64,000 bases of DNA from Flaccisagitta enflata (taxonomy: Eukaryota > Chaetognatha > Sagittoidea > Aphragmophora), in contig OZ231127.1 of assembly GCA_965153355.1 (NCBI GenBank), positions 94,054,001 to 94,118,000 of the forward strand, in the 5' to 3' direction. Of the stretch, positions 24,840-37,668 are shown piece after piece (positions within the stretch are counted from its first letter, which is position 1; every line of letters begins with the position of its first letter). The notes beneath the pieces were generated by a model, which saw only the letters and a program-made list of their open reading frames with translations, searched no databases and was not told where the DNA came from. Position numbers and translations under genes: made by a program.

Positions 24840-25520
24840 CAGGGCCGTGGAGAGAAATGGCGGGCCCCCCCTCTGGCCCATATGGCCGGGCCCCCCTTCC
24901 TCCCTCAGTGCTTCCCCCCGCTATCCTCCCTCTATGCTCCCCCCCCATCCCCCGGTCACTTTATAAATTGTCAATTTTGTATGATCAATATATTGCTTTG
25001 AAAAATGCTCAAATTTTTACCTCCAAGATATGCAACCTTGCATTAATCTTTGCAAAATTTTTTTTTGTTTAATTTTATTCTATTTTTTTTTTTTTTTTTA
25101 TGTAACAAAAAAATCAGAGCAGGGAAAAGCAAAAACTTTAAAACATTTCAGAAAACTGTCAATGAATTTAAAAAAATATCCTAAGAAATTGTTTGTCAAC
25201 TTTATAAGAGCTCAAATATAATTGAATTAGCAAGCCCTTAAAAAGTAAATTGAAAAAAGTTAGTAATTGAGATTATAGCAATAGGCATGTCTGAATTTGT
25301 TTAACTTAACTTGTAAACTTTAACAAGGCCCATGCTTAATTTAATCTTAATTGGTTCAAAATTATTCAACTCTTTTTACCTTTCCCCTCTTTCTTCTCTT
25401 TTTTTTCTTTTTTTTTCTGTTTTTTTTTCTTTTTTTTTCCTTACTTCAGGGGCCCCCGGGGCCCCTTTGGGCCCGGGCCCCCCTTCTCAGAGGGGGGTGG
25501 ACCCCCTCTCCACGGCCCTG
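24840..25520. mobile_element. hAT-like non-autonomous element with perfect 8-bp target duplication
   Basis: A 681-bp element begins CAGGGCCGTGGAGAG and ends CTCTCCACGGCCCTG, an exact 15-bp terminal inverted repeat. CCTATAGG flanks both sides as a perfect 8-bp direct repeat. CAGGG termini with 8-bp duplications are characteristic of hAT transposons. Subterminal regions are G/C-homopolymer rich (GGGCCCCCC, GGGGCCCCC). The middle is AT-rich with no transposase. Confidence 0.9.
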
Positions 25521-25896
25521 CCTATAGGGGTAGTGTTAAAACAAGGTAAGGCGCGGCAACCTAAAAGTAGTATTCCAAAACCAATATTTATTTCAATAGA
25601 AGCCTGCAACAGTCCTACAACATGATCTGCTCGGAGAATGTTGAGTTTATTGTTTTTTGTCATTTAGGTACAGGCTAATCCTTATGTCAAAAGAGTATGA
25701 TGGAGTGATATTGAGTCATGAATATCTAAGAATGATACTTGATGTAGAATTGAAGAGTGCATCAGTCAGCCTTGCACGTTTGTCAACCCTCAAACCCCAA
25801 CGCCCCATTGTTCATTGTGATCCCCTGCCAAGCTTCCATCTTTCCATTGTCCAATCTCCCCTTTCCCTCCTAGTTGCATCTCCGCCTCTTGCATGT

Positions 25897-26017
<121 letters not shown>

Positions 26018-26339
26018 CTTTATGCTTGGCCTCGTGGAATACCGTCTGGATCTCAATTTGCATATTATAAGATCGGAAAGTGATTTAATCATTTCCTTGC
26101 TGGATCCTAATTTCATAAACGATTTTCCCTCTTCTTTCTTTTCTCATTTCCTCTTGCTTGACTGTCAGCTCCATATTTCTCTATTTCGCCTTCTTCATTT
26201 TTCTATCAGACATTCCTTTACTTAAGTGTGAGTCAGTTTCTTTGTCTACATCTCTGGAAATATTTTTTCTGTCTATGTCTCCCTCTGTCTATGTCTATGT
26301 ATGTGTGTCTTCTCGTTTGTCTGTCTGTCTGTCTGGCTG

Positions 26340-26712
<373 letters not shown>

Positions 26713-26826
26713 TCCCCCCTCCTTACCCAGGCGCTAGTTTCACTTTCATAATTTTTTTTTCTTTTGAAAAAAAAATGAGACATGTTTTCTTAACATTTTT
26801 TTAAAATTTTTCCCCATTTCTCGCAG

Positions 26827-26893
26827 GGAGCCAAATTGGCAGAAAGATATGCTGCAGCTGCTGCACGAGTCGTGGCACGAATTCAAATACTGA
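26827..26893 (+). CDS. Terminal coding exon of unidentified gene
   Basis: Acceptor CCCCATTTCTCGCAG precedes G, which completes the AG left by the 21755 exon (AGG, Arg). The frame then reads EPNWQKDMLQLLHESWHEFKY and stops at TGA (26891-26893). The join is in frame without adjustment, and composition is ordinary rather than repeat-derived, which is why I regard this as a real gene end. The tail has a short amphipathic Leu/His/Trp segment (MLQLLHESWHEF). The last intron is about 5 kb and carries a 520-bp CT array, a family K MITE and a hAT-like element. Upstream exons before 21166 are not securely found. Confidence 0.7.
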
Positions 26894-27162
26894 CAAGAAT
26901 CTGAGGAGAAGAAGAACATATTATTACTCAATTATCGTCAATTAGTCAACCTCTTTTGAATAACCAAATTCACGGCACCTCGTTATCGTTCACAAGTGAA
27001 TCACAACTGTTACCGACCTATCACAATCATTATTTTTTCTACAAATAATATTTTCTCATTAACAACCACTTATCCCGTAGTATTTTCTTTGAATTCTATC
27101 AAAAAATGCAATTCAGCAGTTGCTTTATAATTATGAGAAGCATAAGAATTGAAAAAAACTGA

Positions 27163-27168
27163 AATAAA
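27163..27168 (+). other. Candidate polyadenylation signal AATAAA
   Basis: AATAAA lies 270 bp after the stop codon at 26893, followed by an AT-rich and then T-rich stretch. It gives a plausible 3' UTR of about 290 bases for the 21-27 kb gene. AATAAA is common in AT-rich DNA, so position is the main support. Confidence 0.5.
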
Positions 27169-27713
27169 CTTTATCATGATATCAAAACTTCTCTTTATTT
27201 GAAGTACAGGATTATTAAAGGATTTTTTGGTAATCAAAAAGGTAAGGAAAAAATGGAACAAAAAAACTTAAATGATACAAAAGCGACATTTGTGATTCTG
27301 GATTAGTATCATAACCATCTGATTTGCTACAGCACTTTTAAATTCGAGCTATTTCCTTTAAAAGGATGTTTGTATCTAAACTGTATTTAAAGTATTCAAA
27401 GTTTCAAATCATTTCAAAATAATCGTATTAAAACGTTCTTTTGTAGAAAAGAAAAGAAAACGATTCTATGGTCAAAATCTTTTTTTTTTTATTAAAAATC
27501 GTTGTTTTATGCGAAAAGTATCAAACTATCAACGCATATCACGCCATGCAATGTCATGTTGTATCATACAATCAACCCAGTGAATAGAGTATCACTGGGT
27601 ATTATTGGCGGTAGTTGATAGTTACATATATTATTTACACTATAACCATTTTGCAAACATGTTCCTCTGAACTCTCCACAGTTAGATGAGGGACTTAGAA
27701 AAATAAACACGTG

Positions 27714-28052
27714 TTACGGTATTTTTTTCTATTTAGCGCCCCCCCCTCCAATTAGCGCCCCCTCTTTTTTCTTGATGTTACACTTTTCAGAAGAGATTTG
27801 GACAGATATATTGAGTGAAACAATGAAATTACACATTACAATGAACCATTTTCACTGACTTTCAAACAGATATATGCAATGAATATTGTTATTTCGAATC
27901 AAATTAAGCATTTTGATTGCTTTTCATGAAAAAGATGGACTGAATGACAGTTTATCTACAATACAAAGGGGGCGCTAATTGGAGGGTTAAAAAGCAAAGT
28001 CATATTTCGATTTCAAACGCGCCCGCGGCGCTAACTAGAAAAAATTTGGTAA
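27714..28052. mobile_element. MITE with TTACGGTA... termini and GGGGGCGCTAATT arms
   Basis: Left end TTACGGTATTTTTTTCTA and right end TAGAAAAAATTTGGTAA are inverted with a few mismatches. Inside, CTCCAATTAGCGCCCCC is mirrored by GGGGGCGCTAATTGGAG exactly. The middle is about 190 bp of AT-rich sequence. No coding content; superfamily not assigned. Confidence 0.75.
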
Positions 28053-29454
28053 TTATTGTTGTAACCTAGCAATTAGCATCTAGTTTGGCTACATTTTGCA
28101 CCTAATCTTCATTGATAGATACGAGCATATGTAGATGTGTAAAAACAACCTGTTATTTTATTTTTTACTAATAATGATTCTACAGTCTAGTTGGTTATAT
28201 CTCGTAGGATATACAATAAACAGAAATATTTGTATTTATTCAACTTTTTGTGTTTCTCTCAAATTTTCACGTGCAAAAATATTGATGTCCTCTAAAATAA
28301 AAAGATTATGTATGATCAAAAGCTTCTTTTCAATGGGAGGTGGTTACCAATGAGTGTAAGGTAATGAAACTAAGATAATAGATAATTCTCATAGGAGAAT
28401 CAACTTTCCACTTTATCTTGTTAACTAGTCCTCAAACACAGGCCCGTCCAACCCAATACTAATGAGGTATGCAGTCAAACTGATATTTTTGTCAGGTAAG
28501 CATTTTTTTGTCAGTAGTAAAGGATAATTGTGAGCAATCCGGAGTAAACATCATTCAAAGCTTGCAAGGTTTTCATACTTTGTATATTGGAGAATTCTGA
28601 CCCCCGTTTATAAGGGCAATGTTATTTCAACTTTCATAAAGGTTACTGAAACGACAGCAGCTAGAAATAGGGTTTTTTTTTGGGGGGGGGGGGGTGTGTA
28701 TATAATTATTCTCAAGATCACTAGCCAGTGGTTTTCAAGGTTGCATATTCTTTGGTAGCCAAATGACTTTATCTTATTCTCGGTTCTTGTTGAAAGTATG
28801 ATTTGGAAAAAATGTTTTATTTTGATTTACTTGGCTACCATCCATGAAAAAACAAACAATTTTACACCAAAGTATCAGACACCTAGTTTATCTTTTAGTA
28901 GGATTTTCCTTCATGGCCTGAAACATGAATCTACTTATAAAATTTCTACTTTCAGCAAAAAAGAGCCGCCAGTTATGGAAAATGATGTAAACAAAAGTAA
29001 CTAAAAGTGGTATCCTGTTGCGCACTTTGTTTCTTATCGCACATCAATTACAAAGATACCATTGGCTCGAGAAAAGATCAAATATTTGCGCGAGCTTTCA
29101 TCGAATCATTTCCTAAGTTCCTGCTTCAAAATAGAACTTCATAACGAAAAGCAGCCAAATCTGGCACCTTAAAAAAAGGTAATTTAATGGCGGCTCATGG
29201 TGGCTGATGGAATAGTTATAAGAAAAGGTCAACGTTTCACTGGCACTTCTTTTTTTCCATCTAGTAAGGAATGAAAAAAAGATAAGAATACAGTAGTTAG
29301 CTCTCATCTTTTCATTTTCCACACGCAGAGTCATTCAAGAGAGGAATTTCAGGGTTCATTGCTCGGCTGCTATGACAGTTCTGACAAACTGACAGGCCTC
29401 ATAAGCTCTTGTGACATCCTTTGACATCCAAGATTCCCTCACCAAATGGAATTT
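28053..29454. other. 1.4 kb of unique AT-rich sequence
   Basis: A poly-G tract at about 28680. Short frames at 28135-28353 and 28798-29004 have no recognised motif or splice support. Nothing else seen. Confidence 0.4.
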
Positions 29455-29717
29455 GGGCGTGTTTCTAGTGAAGACAAAGACGCGATTGCTCCCATTAAAA
29501 GCGTTTACAAAGTGAACACATATTCAGAGATTTTTTTTAAATTGTAGGAGCAAGGGTAGTGAGTGAATAAGCCCAAGAATAGAGCAAGTGAGTATAGCAA
29601 AGCAAAGCGCTGTGTAGAGAGTAGGCAAAGTGAGCGGTGCGAGCGCGAGCGAACAAACAAAGCGAGCGACCGAGTGGCCCGTTAAAAATGCAATCATTAG
29701 TGATTAGAAACGCGCCC
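29455..29717. mobile_element. Family K MITE, copy K2
   Basis: Starts GGGCGTGTTTCTAGTGAAG and ends TTAGTGATTAGAAACGCGCCC. The interior contains GCGAGCGACCGAGTGGCCCG, also present in K3. Shorter than K1 (263 bp). Confidence 0.8.
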
Positions 29718-30071
29718 CTTTTCCTCCTTCCTTCTCTTCTCTTCCAGCGCGACGTGTCTTTGACTTTTCATTTCATTTTTTTAACCATCTTCATTACTTT
29801 TTTTTTCTTATCTTTTGGTTTCCACATTTGCTCTACCTGTCACTGCTCTTAGAGCACTGCACTTAGCCGTGAACTGGGAAGTATAGGTGGATAGTTTTTT
29901 TTTTCTTTTTTTTTTTTTTGTACGGATCGATGATTGACGAAAATGGAGGAAGCGCAACACATGTTATACAATGATAAAGAATTGGATGAAGGGCGCAGAG
30001 CCGTTGTATAACTTTGACAATCCTTTTTGTTATTTTCACAAAAAAAAAGGGCGGCAAAGGGGCTGCAGTAA

Positions 30072-30072
30072 C

Positions 30073-30125
<53 letters not shown>

Positions 30126-30167
30126 GCTGTTGCTGTTGCTGTTGCTGTTGTTGTTGTTGTTGTTGTT

Positions 30168-30257
<90 letters not shown>
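30072..30257. repeat. (TTG)n with TGC block
   Basis: About 60 TTG units with four TTGCTG units near 30125-30148. Confidence 0.97.
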
Positions 30258-30319
30258 AAAGTGGTCCTTGTTGGCTTGGTTACCGTTGTTATTGCGAGAA
30301 AAAAACAAAGCTCCCGAAT

Positions 30320-30445
30320 AAACAAGGCCAAGAAGGCCAATAAGGCGTGGATCGTCGAACGAATGCGTTACCCGACCAACCGACCAACCAACAGACCAAC
30401 CAACTGACGGACACAGCCAGTTATAGAGGTGCTTTGTCTCACCTA
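30320..30445 (-). mobile_element. Family B element, copy B2
   Basis: Reverse complement of B1: AACAAGGCCAAGAAGGCCAA, ATCGTCGAACGAATGCGT, CAACCGACCAACC block, CAGTTATAGAGGTGCTTTGT, CTCACCTAAAA. Together with B1 it defines a family of about 126 bp sharing its AACAAGGCC end with family A. Confidence 0.75.
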
Positions 30446-30539
30446 AAAAAAAAGAATTCCAAATGTTCTCAAATTTTCAATAAGCATCTCACCATCCGTG
30501 AGCCATGAGCCAGTCAACCCAAAAATCACCAAAGAATGC

Positions 30540-31445
<906 letters not shown>

Positions 31446-31561
31446 CTCTTTCTTCGTTCACTCTCATAATCTATTCTTTTCCCCCAACCCGTTCTTTTTT
31501 GAGGTGGTGCCATTATAACGAGGCCCTCGACTTGTATCCTATTTTCAGCTCCCGCCTTTTT

Positions 31562-31968
31562 GGGCAGCGGCCCCGAAGGGGACGAAGTCCTGTAAAACAC
31601 AGGGGGACTTTTGTTCGTCCTTCCGTCCGTTCGTCCCCTCAGGCCTAAAATCCACCCTCTCAGGCCTGAAATCTGCCCTCTCAGGCCTTGAATCTGCCCT
31701 CTCAAGCCCTAAATCTGCCCCCTCAGGCTTGAGATCTGTTCTCTCAGGCCTGAAATCTGCCCTCTCAGGCCTGCAATCCGCCCTCTCAGGCCTGAAATCT
31801 GCCCTCTCAGACCTGAAATCTGCCCTCTCAGGCCTGAAATCTGCCCTCTCAGGCCTGAAATCTGCCCTCTCAGGCCTGAAATCTAGCCTAGGGGGGACGG
31901 ATGGACGGACGGACAAATGAAAGTCCCCTGTGTTCTACAGGACTTCGTCCTCTTCGGGGCCGCTGCCC
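31562..31968 (+). mobile_element. Family D element, copy D2 with 21-bp core
   Basis: Left arm GGGCAGCGGCCCCGAAGGGG, ACACAGGGGGACTTT, then CGTCCTTCCGTCCG. Right arm GGACGGACGGAC, AAAGTCCCCTGTGT, TCTTCGGGGCCGCTGCCC. Core (about 31637-31893): about 12 units of CCTCTCAGGCCTGAAATCTGC. The GTCC block is itself inverted between the two sides. Downstream flank block GGGCAACGGGTATCGCTGACC follows. Confidence 0.9.
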
Positions 31969-32100
31969 TGCTTCCTCTTACTCCAATTCAAAATCATGCA
32001 AAGCAGGGCAACGGGTATCGCTGACCACATATTGCCCTTGGGCGACCTGTTTCCATTCTTCCACCACCAAAAAAAAAAATCCATAAATTGAAGTGTCTCT

Positions 32101-32667
32101 TTCGATTCCTATGTCTCTATCTCTGTCTCATTCTCCTTTATTTCATTCCTCTCTATCTTTGCCTCATTTTCCTTTATTTCATTCCTCTCTATCTCTGTCT
32201 CATTTTCCTTTATTTCATTCCTCTCTATCTTTGCCTCATTTTCCTTTATTTCATTCCTCTCTATCTCTGTCTCATTTTCCTTTATTTCATTCCTCTCTAT
32301 CTTTGCCTCATTTTCCTTTATTTCATTCCTCTCTATCTCTGTCTCATTCTCCTTTATTTCATTCCTCTCTATCTTTGCCTCATTTTCCTTTATTTCATTC
32401 CTCTCTATCTCTGTCTCATTTTCCTTTATTTCATTCCTCTCTATCTTTGCCTCATTTTCCTTTATTTCATTCCTCTCTATCTCTGTCTCATTTTCCTTTA
32501 TTTCATTCCTCTCTATCTTTGCCTCATTTTCCTTTATTTCATTCCTCTCTATCTCTGTCTCATTTTCCTTTATTTCATTCCTCTCTATCTTTGCCTCATT
32601 TTCCTTTATTTCATTCCTCTCTATCTCTGTCTCATTTTCCTTTATTTCATTCCTCTCTATCTTTGCC
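32101..32667. repeat. 36-bp minisatellite with 72-bp alternating higher-order repeat
   Basis: Sixteen or so 36-bp units containing CATTTTCCTTTATTTCATTC. Units alternate strictly between a TATCTCTGTCT and a TATCTTTGCCT version, so the homogenising unit is the 72-bp dimer. Open in several frames because 36 is divisible by 3; not a gene. Confidence 0.95.
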
Positions 32668-33010
32668 TCTTTTCAACTATTGACGTGTATATTTCAACTC
32701 GTCTGTCTCTCTTTCTCTATTTTCCATTTATTTCTTTTATCTCTATCTTTGCCTCATTTCAACTATTGACGTGTATCTTTCAACTCGTCTGTCTCTCTTT
32801 CTCTATTTTCCATTTATTTCTTTTATCTCTATCTTTGCCTCATTTCAACTATTGACGTGTATCTTTCAACTCGTCTGTCTCTCTTTCTCTATTTTCCATT
32901 TATTTCTTTTATCTCTATCTTTGCCTCATTTCAACTATTGACGTGTATCTTTCAACTCGTCTGTCTCTCTTTCTCTATTTTCCATTTATTTCTTTTATCT
33001 CAATATTTAT
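32668..33010. repeat. 86-bp minisatellite, 4 units
   Basis: Units start TTTCAACTATTGACGTGTAT at 32671, 32757, 32843 and 32929. Each ends with TATCTTTGCCTCA from the preceding 36-bp array, so this repeat seems to have arisen by capture of that array's edge. Confidence 0.93.
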
Positions 33011-33310
33011 TTCATATGTTGACGTGTCTCTATTTTCGTCTCATTTTCCATTGCCTCCCTGACAGGTCTCGTTGATTTCCTATATCATAAACTCATCTCT
33101 TTCTCTGTCTCTCTTTACTTTGACGTGCATCGGGCCTCCAAATGTCTTTGAATTTCTTTGTCCATTTCGTGTTTTTGTCCATTTGTGATACATCTCGGTG
33201 TCTCTCCGCCTGGCTATCTGTGTCTTCACTAGGAGGAGGGCACAGTGTTGAGCTTTTCTTTTCCTCCAATTTCAAACAAGATTTCTCTGTCAGCCTTTCC
33301 AAAGCTTTTT

Positions 33311-33764
33311 GGGCAGCGGCCCCAAAGGGCCGATGTCCTGTAGAACACAGGGGGGAATTTCCATACGTCCGTCCGTCCGTCCGTCCGTCCTTCCATCCCC
33401 CCCCCCCCGTTGGCCATCAAGGCCTCAAATTTGCCCTTCCAGCCCTAAATTTAGCCCTCCAGGCCTCAAATCAGCCTTCTAGGCTTCAAATCAGCCCCCC
33501 CCCCCGCCTCAAATCTGACCTACAGACCTCAGATCTGCCCTCCAGACCTTCAACTAGGCCTCCAAGCATCAAATCAGCCCTCTGGCTCAAATTTGCCCTC
33601 CAAACCTCAAATCCACTCTCAAAGCCTCAATTCTGCCCTCCAGCCTTCAAATATGCCTTCTTTGGCCTGAATCAGTCATCTATTGCCAGAAATGTGCCTC
33701 CTCAGGACGTATGGAAATTCCCCCCTGTGTTCTACAGGACATCGGCCCTTTGGGGCCGCTGCCC
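33311..33764 (+). mobile_element. Family D element, copy D3 with about 19-bp core
   Basis: Left arm GGGCAGCGGCCCCAAAGGGC, TCCTGTAGAACACAGG, GGGAATTTCCATACGTCC, (GTCC)n. Right arm GGACGTATGGAAATTCCCCC, CTGTGTTCTACAGGACATCG, TTTGGGGCCGCTGCCC. The arms are nearly perfect inverted repeats of about 65 bp. The core is a decayed CCCTCCAGGCCTCAAATC array with a poly-C tract. Flank block at 33803-33844. Confidence 0.92.
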
Positions 33765-33939
33765 TGCTCTCACTCCACTTCTTCACTGGATCACTCCCGG
33801 CAGGGCATCGGGTACCGCTGACCATGTGCGATCCTTGGATGACTAGTTTTTCATTGTTTGCTCTCTCTCGTCATCTTCCCTGCTTTCTTGTGCATCATCG
33901 TAATCATTGCCATTTTCATTTTTTTCCTATTACTTCTTC

Positions 33940-34410
33940 TTCTTCTTTATCTTTTTCATCTTCTTCTTCTTTTTCTTTTTCCTTTTCTTTTTCTTTTTCT
34001 TTTTCTTTTTCTTTTTCTTTTTCTTTTTCTTTTTCTTTTTCTTTTTCTTTTTCTTTTTCTTTTTCTTCTTCTTCTTCTTCTTCTTCTTCTTCTTCTTCTT
34101 CTTCTTCTTCTTCTTCTTCTTCTTCTTCTTCTTCTTCTTCTTCTTCTTCTTCTTCTTCTTCTCCCTCTTCGTCTTCGTCCTCTTCTTCTTCTTCTTCTTC
34201 TTCTTCTTCTTCTTCTTCTTCTTCTTCTTCTTCTTCTTCTTCTTCTTCTTCTTCTTCTTCTTCTTCTTCTCCGTCTTCGTCTTCGTCTTCTTCTTCTTCT
34301 TCTTCTTCTTCTTCTTCTTCTTCTTCTTCGTCTTCGTCTTCGTCTTCGTCTTCTTCTTCTTCTTCTTCTTCTCCTTCTTCTTCTCCTTCTTCTTCTTCTT
34401 CTTCTTTCTT
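33940..34410. repeat. (CTTTTT)n and (TTC)n array
   Basis: CTTTTT hexamers (33970-34065) pass into TTC (34066-34410), with a repeated GTCTTCGTCTTCG interruption at three places. Long Ser, Leu, Phe or Glu frames are repeat translations. Confidence 0.96.
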
Positions 34411-34469
34411 GCCTACTTTTTTCCTTTTTCCTTCTCCTTCCTCATTTCTATATCCTACAACCATGTCCT

Positions 34470-35125
34470 CAATTTCAGCGTCCTCTACTATTTCTCCTTC
34501 TCCCTTTATCTGTGTCTTCTATTTCTGCGTCCTCTACTATTTCTCCTTCTCCCTATATCTGTGTCTTCTATTTCTGCGTCCTCTACTATTTCTCCTTCTC
34601 CCTTTATCTGTGTCTTCTATTTCTGCGTCCTCTACTATTTCTCCTTCTCCCTATGCGGTATTTTAATTCGTCAGCATATTAAAGCGACAGATACATACAA
34701 TCACGTACACATTAGTATGGTCAAGGAAAGTACCACTCTGGAGAAAACGGTGGTGGAAAAGACCTTCCCGCACCCCTTCTCCACGCTGAAGCCAATGGAA
34801 GTCTGTGTCTTCTATTTCTGCGTCCTCTACTATTTCTCCTTCTCCCTTTATCTGTGTCTTCTATTTCTGCGTCCTCTACTATTTCTCCTTCTCCCTATAT
34901 CTGTGTCTTCTATTTCTGCGTCCTCTACTATTTCTCCTTCTCCCTTTATCTGTGTCTTCTATTTCTGCGTCCTCTACTATTTCTCCTTCTCCCTTTATCT
35001 GTGACTTCTATTTCTGCGTCCTCTACTATTTCTCCTTCTCCCTATATCTGTGTCTTCTATTTCTGCGTCCTCTACTATTTCTCCTTCTCCCTTTATCTGT
35101 GTCTTCTATTTCTGCGTCTTCTCCA
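34470..35125. repeat. 49-bp minisatellite in two blocks
   Basis: Units contain TATTTCTGCGTCCTCTACTA then TTTCTCCTTCTCCCTTTA. About 4 units at 34470-34660 and 6-7 units at 34800-35125, separated by about 140 bp of unrelated sequence. Units alternate between CCCTTTAT and CCCTATAT versions. 49 bp is not divisible by 3, so successive units shift frame; the open frames are composition effects. Confidence 0.95.
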
Positions 35126-35744
35126 TCAGCGTGGGACGCGGACGACGGGAGAGAGAAAGAGATAAAATTTTGATTACATTCTTCTTCAAACCGCAATTTT
35201 GGAAAAGAGGAGAAAATGTGGAGGAACGAAGACAAGACGCAGAAGGGAAGAGAAACTGACTGATATCGAATGACTGACTGACTGGTATCGAATAGCTGAC
35301 TGACTGAGGTATACTAAAGCGAAACAGACCAGGGCAGACAGTCAGACAGGCAGATGGACATAAAAGGACTGATCCCAGAGAGCAAACAAAAAGAGTTTGG
35401 ACAGACAGGGCTAATCATAGCCATTCATGGCCTAATTTCCTTCCTCTGAGCAGTATATTTAGATGAGATTTCTATTTCCATAAGTAGAAAACGGTTGATA
35501 TTGTTGATCAAGAGAGAGTCTTGATGATACTTTGACAGCACGATCTGTTTGTTAGATGCAACAAGAGAAGAGCTCTACAGAAAAGGAGGGGGGAGCTAAA
35601 AAAGCGTATTTAGGACAAGGTAAAGATGCAATAGTAGCTGTAAAGAGGAAGGAAAGGGAAGAACAGGTCGCCCAAGCGCAATATTTGGTCAGCAATACCC
35701 GTTGCCCTGCTTAGTATGTTCGTGACTGTAGGTGATGATTAGCA

Positions 35745-36283
35745 GGGCAGTGGCCTCGATGGGGACAATGTCCTGTAGAACACAGGGGGACTTTCATTCG
35801 TTCGTCTGTTTGTTGAAGCTGGGATTAGAGCCTCAAGGCTGAGATTTAAGCCTTGAGACTATGATTTATGCCTTGAGGCGGGGATTAAAGCCTTGAGGAT
35901 GGGACTCCAGCCTCGACACTGAGATTTGAGACTCAAGGCTGGAATTGAGGCTGGGATTTATGCCTCAAGGCTGGGATTTAAATCTCAAGGCTGGGATTTT
36001 AGCCTCAAGGCTGGAATTTGAGCCTCAAGGCTGGGATTTTAGCCTTGAGGCTGGGATTTTAGCCTTAGGGCTGATATTTCAGCCTCAAGGCTGGAATTTG
36101 AGCCCCAAGGCTGGGATTTAAGCCTTGAGAATGGGATTTGAGCCTGGAGGCTAGGATTTGAGTCTGGAGGCTGGGATTTGAGCCCTGAGGCCTGGGGGGG
36201 GGGGGGACAAACAAACGGAGAAACAAAGGAACGCAAATCCCCCTGTGTTCTACAGGACATCGTCCCCTTCGGGGCCGCTGCCC
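35745..36283 (-). mobile_element. Family D element, copy D4 with about 20-bp core
   Basis: Arms GGGCAGTGGCCTCGATGGGG / ACACAGGGGGACTTT and AATCCCCCTGTGTTCTACAG / TTCGGGGCCGCTGCCC. Core (about 35815-36190): about 20 units of GGATTTGAGCCTCAAGGCTG, the reverse complement of the D2/D3 core theme. The external flank block lies on its left on the complement strand, so the copy is inverted relative to D1-D3. Confidence 0.88.
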
Positions 36284-36552
36284 AGAAGGGAAAGCAAAAC
36301 CATAGGAGAAGTCTTTAAGAGATGGCAGCAATGCAAAAGCAGGAGGAGAGAAGGGGACAGTAAAGTTAGAGTCTTTTAGGAGATGGTGGAGAGGTAAAAG
36401 GAGAAGTAGGGAGAGAGGAAGAAGAAGGGGAGCAAAAGGGGAGAGGGAAGGGAGAGTCTTTAAGAGATGCGAAGGACGATCGCGGGGGCGACTTTGATCG
36501 TATCTTTTCCATACCGCTCCAATTAAGGAGGAATCTCGCCATCTCATCAAAG

Positions 36553-36555
<3 letters not shown>
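36284..36555. other. No gene; short direct repeat
   Basis: GTCTTTAAGAGATG occurs at about 36311 and 36450 with a related GTCTTTTAGGAGATGG between. Purine-rich, nothing coding. Confidence 0.4.
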
Positions 36556-36558
<3 letters not shown>

Positions 36559-36617
<59 letters not shown>

Positions 36618-36622
36618 CAGAC

Positions 36623-36675
<53 letters not shown>

Positions 36676-36680
36676 AAACA
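36559..36680. repeat. (GA)n-(GACA)n
   Basis: About 28 GA units followed by about 14 GACA units, the same succession as at 10613. Confidence 0.95.
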
Positions 36681-37099
36681 GAGACAGAGAGAGAATCTCG
36701 GTTGGGTCACCCCAATTTCGCTTCTGGATCTCCATGAAGGCGGGCAGGTCTCCCAATCGTTATTCTGATGAAGTGGTTGGATTGCTCATCTTCGTTCGCC
36801 TCCTCTTCCTCCTCCTCTTCCTCCTCTTCCTCCTCCTCTTCCACTTCCTCCTCTTTCTCCTCCTCGTCTCAGATTGTCCCGATATCTTTCATCTACGAGG
36901 AACTATGCATTGAAACTATGTCAATCAATGTTCGAACTTCAAATGCTGAGGTGGTTGTACCACTGTTCTATTGCTGGGTGCCTTTGTTCAGTTGCTAGCC
37001 CACAAGTGAATCAGTCTTTTGTTGTTGTATCATCGCTCTCATCATATTACATCCATAAATACGGGCTTCAACTTTAATGGCATAAAGAGATATTTCTAT

Positions 37100-37328
37100 G
37101 ACCCAATCTGTCCGTCGGTTGGTCGATCTGTCAGTCTGTCCGTCCGTGCGTACGTTACGCTTAGCCTTATTTTGTCGTTTTACATCATCTTAAGTAATTT
37201 ATGTCATTTTAAGTTATTTAAAGTTATTTTTAGTCAATTTACATTTAATCTTTTAGTCTTTTGGTCTTTTTGTCTTTTAGTCTTCTGGTCTTAACAACCG
37301 CACGCGACTGTAAGGTGTTGGCCTTGTT
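37100..37328 (+). mobile_element. Family A element, copy A5, with TTTTAAGT/TTTTAGTC core
   Basis: The left end is eroded; a GTCCGTCGGTTGGTCG block begins at about 37111. The core is a decayed 8-11-bp array (CATTTTAAGTTATTT, then TTTTAGTCTTTTGGTC). Right end CCGCACGCGACTGTAAGGTG and TTGGCCTTGTTTC match A4. It belongs to the array-carrying A subtype with A4 and A6. Confidence 0.7.
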
Positions 37329-37605
37329 TCGGGTACTGATTAATCGGGTACTGATCAATCATGATTGAGCTTGTTTTTTTTTTCTCGCACTTATTGGTGT
37401 GTTGAATTGGGGCACAGAAACAATTTGTACGTGTTCTTTTTTCTATGTCTGCTGTATACACACGCTCAAGAGATTTCTTTTATCTACAATAAATCTATCC
37501 TGTTCCTTTTCATTTTATCCGCACGCGCGCACAAAATGAGTATAATGACATGAAAAACCTCGCGCAAATAACCAAGCCAAGCAGAGTAGAGCTTTGTATT
37601 TCCTT

Positions 37606-37668
37606 TCATGATCAAGATCAAGATCAGGATCAAGATCAGGATCAAGATCAGGATCAAGACCAAGATCT
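37606..37668. repeat. GATCAAGATCAG 12-bp repeat
   Basis: Five units of GATCAAGATCAG. Open as Asp-Gln repeats but without gene context. Confidence 0.9.

Noticed and set aside
31545-31916. 123-codon repeat protein (RPERADF units) on the minus strand
   Set aside because: It is the translation of the 21-bp core of element D2 and stays open only because 21 is divisible by 3.
32088-32855. 255-codon repeat protein (LYFIPLYLCLIF-type units)
   Set aside because: It is the translation of the 36-bp minisatellite, which is equally open in another frame, and has no promoter, splice sites or flanking domain.
36873-36950. Exon-like segment after an exceptionally strong polypyrimidine tract (CTCGTCTCAG acceptor, GCTGAG|GTGG donor)
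   Set aside because: The tract is itself a CTCCTC repeat, the frame is short and ends soon after, and the protein has no recognisable feature; chance is likely.
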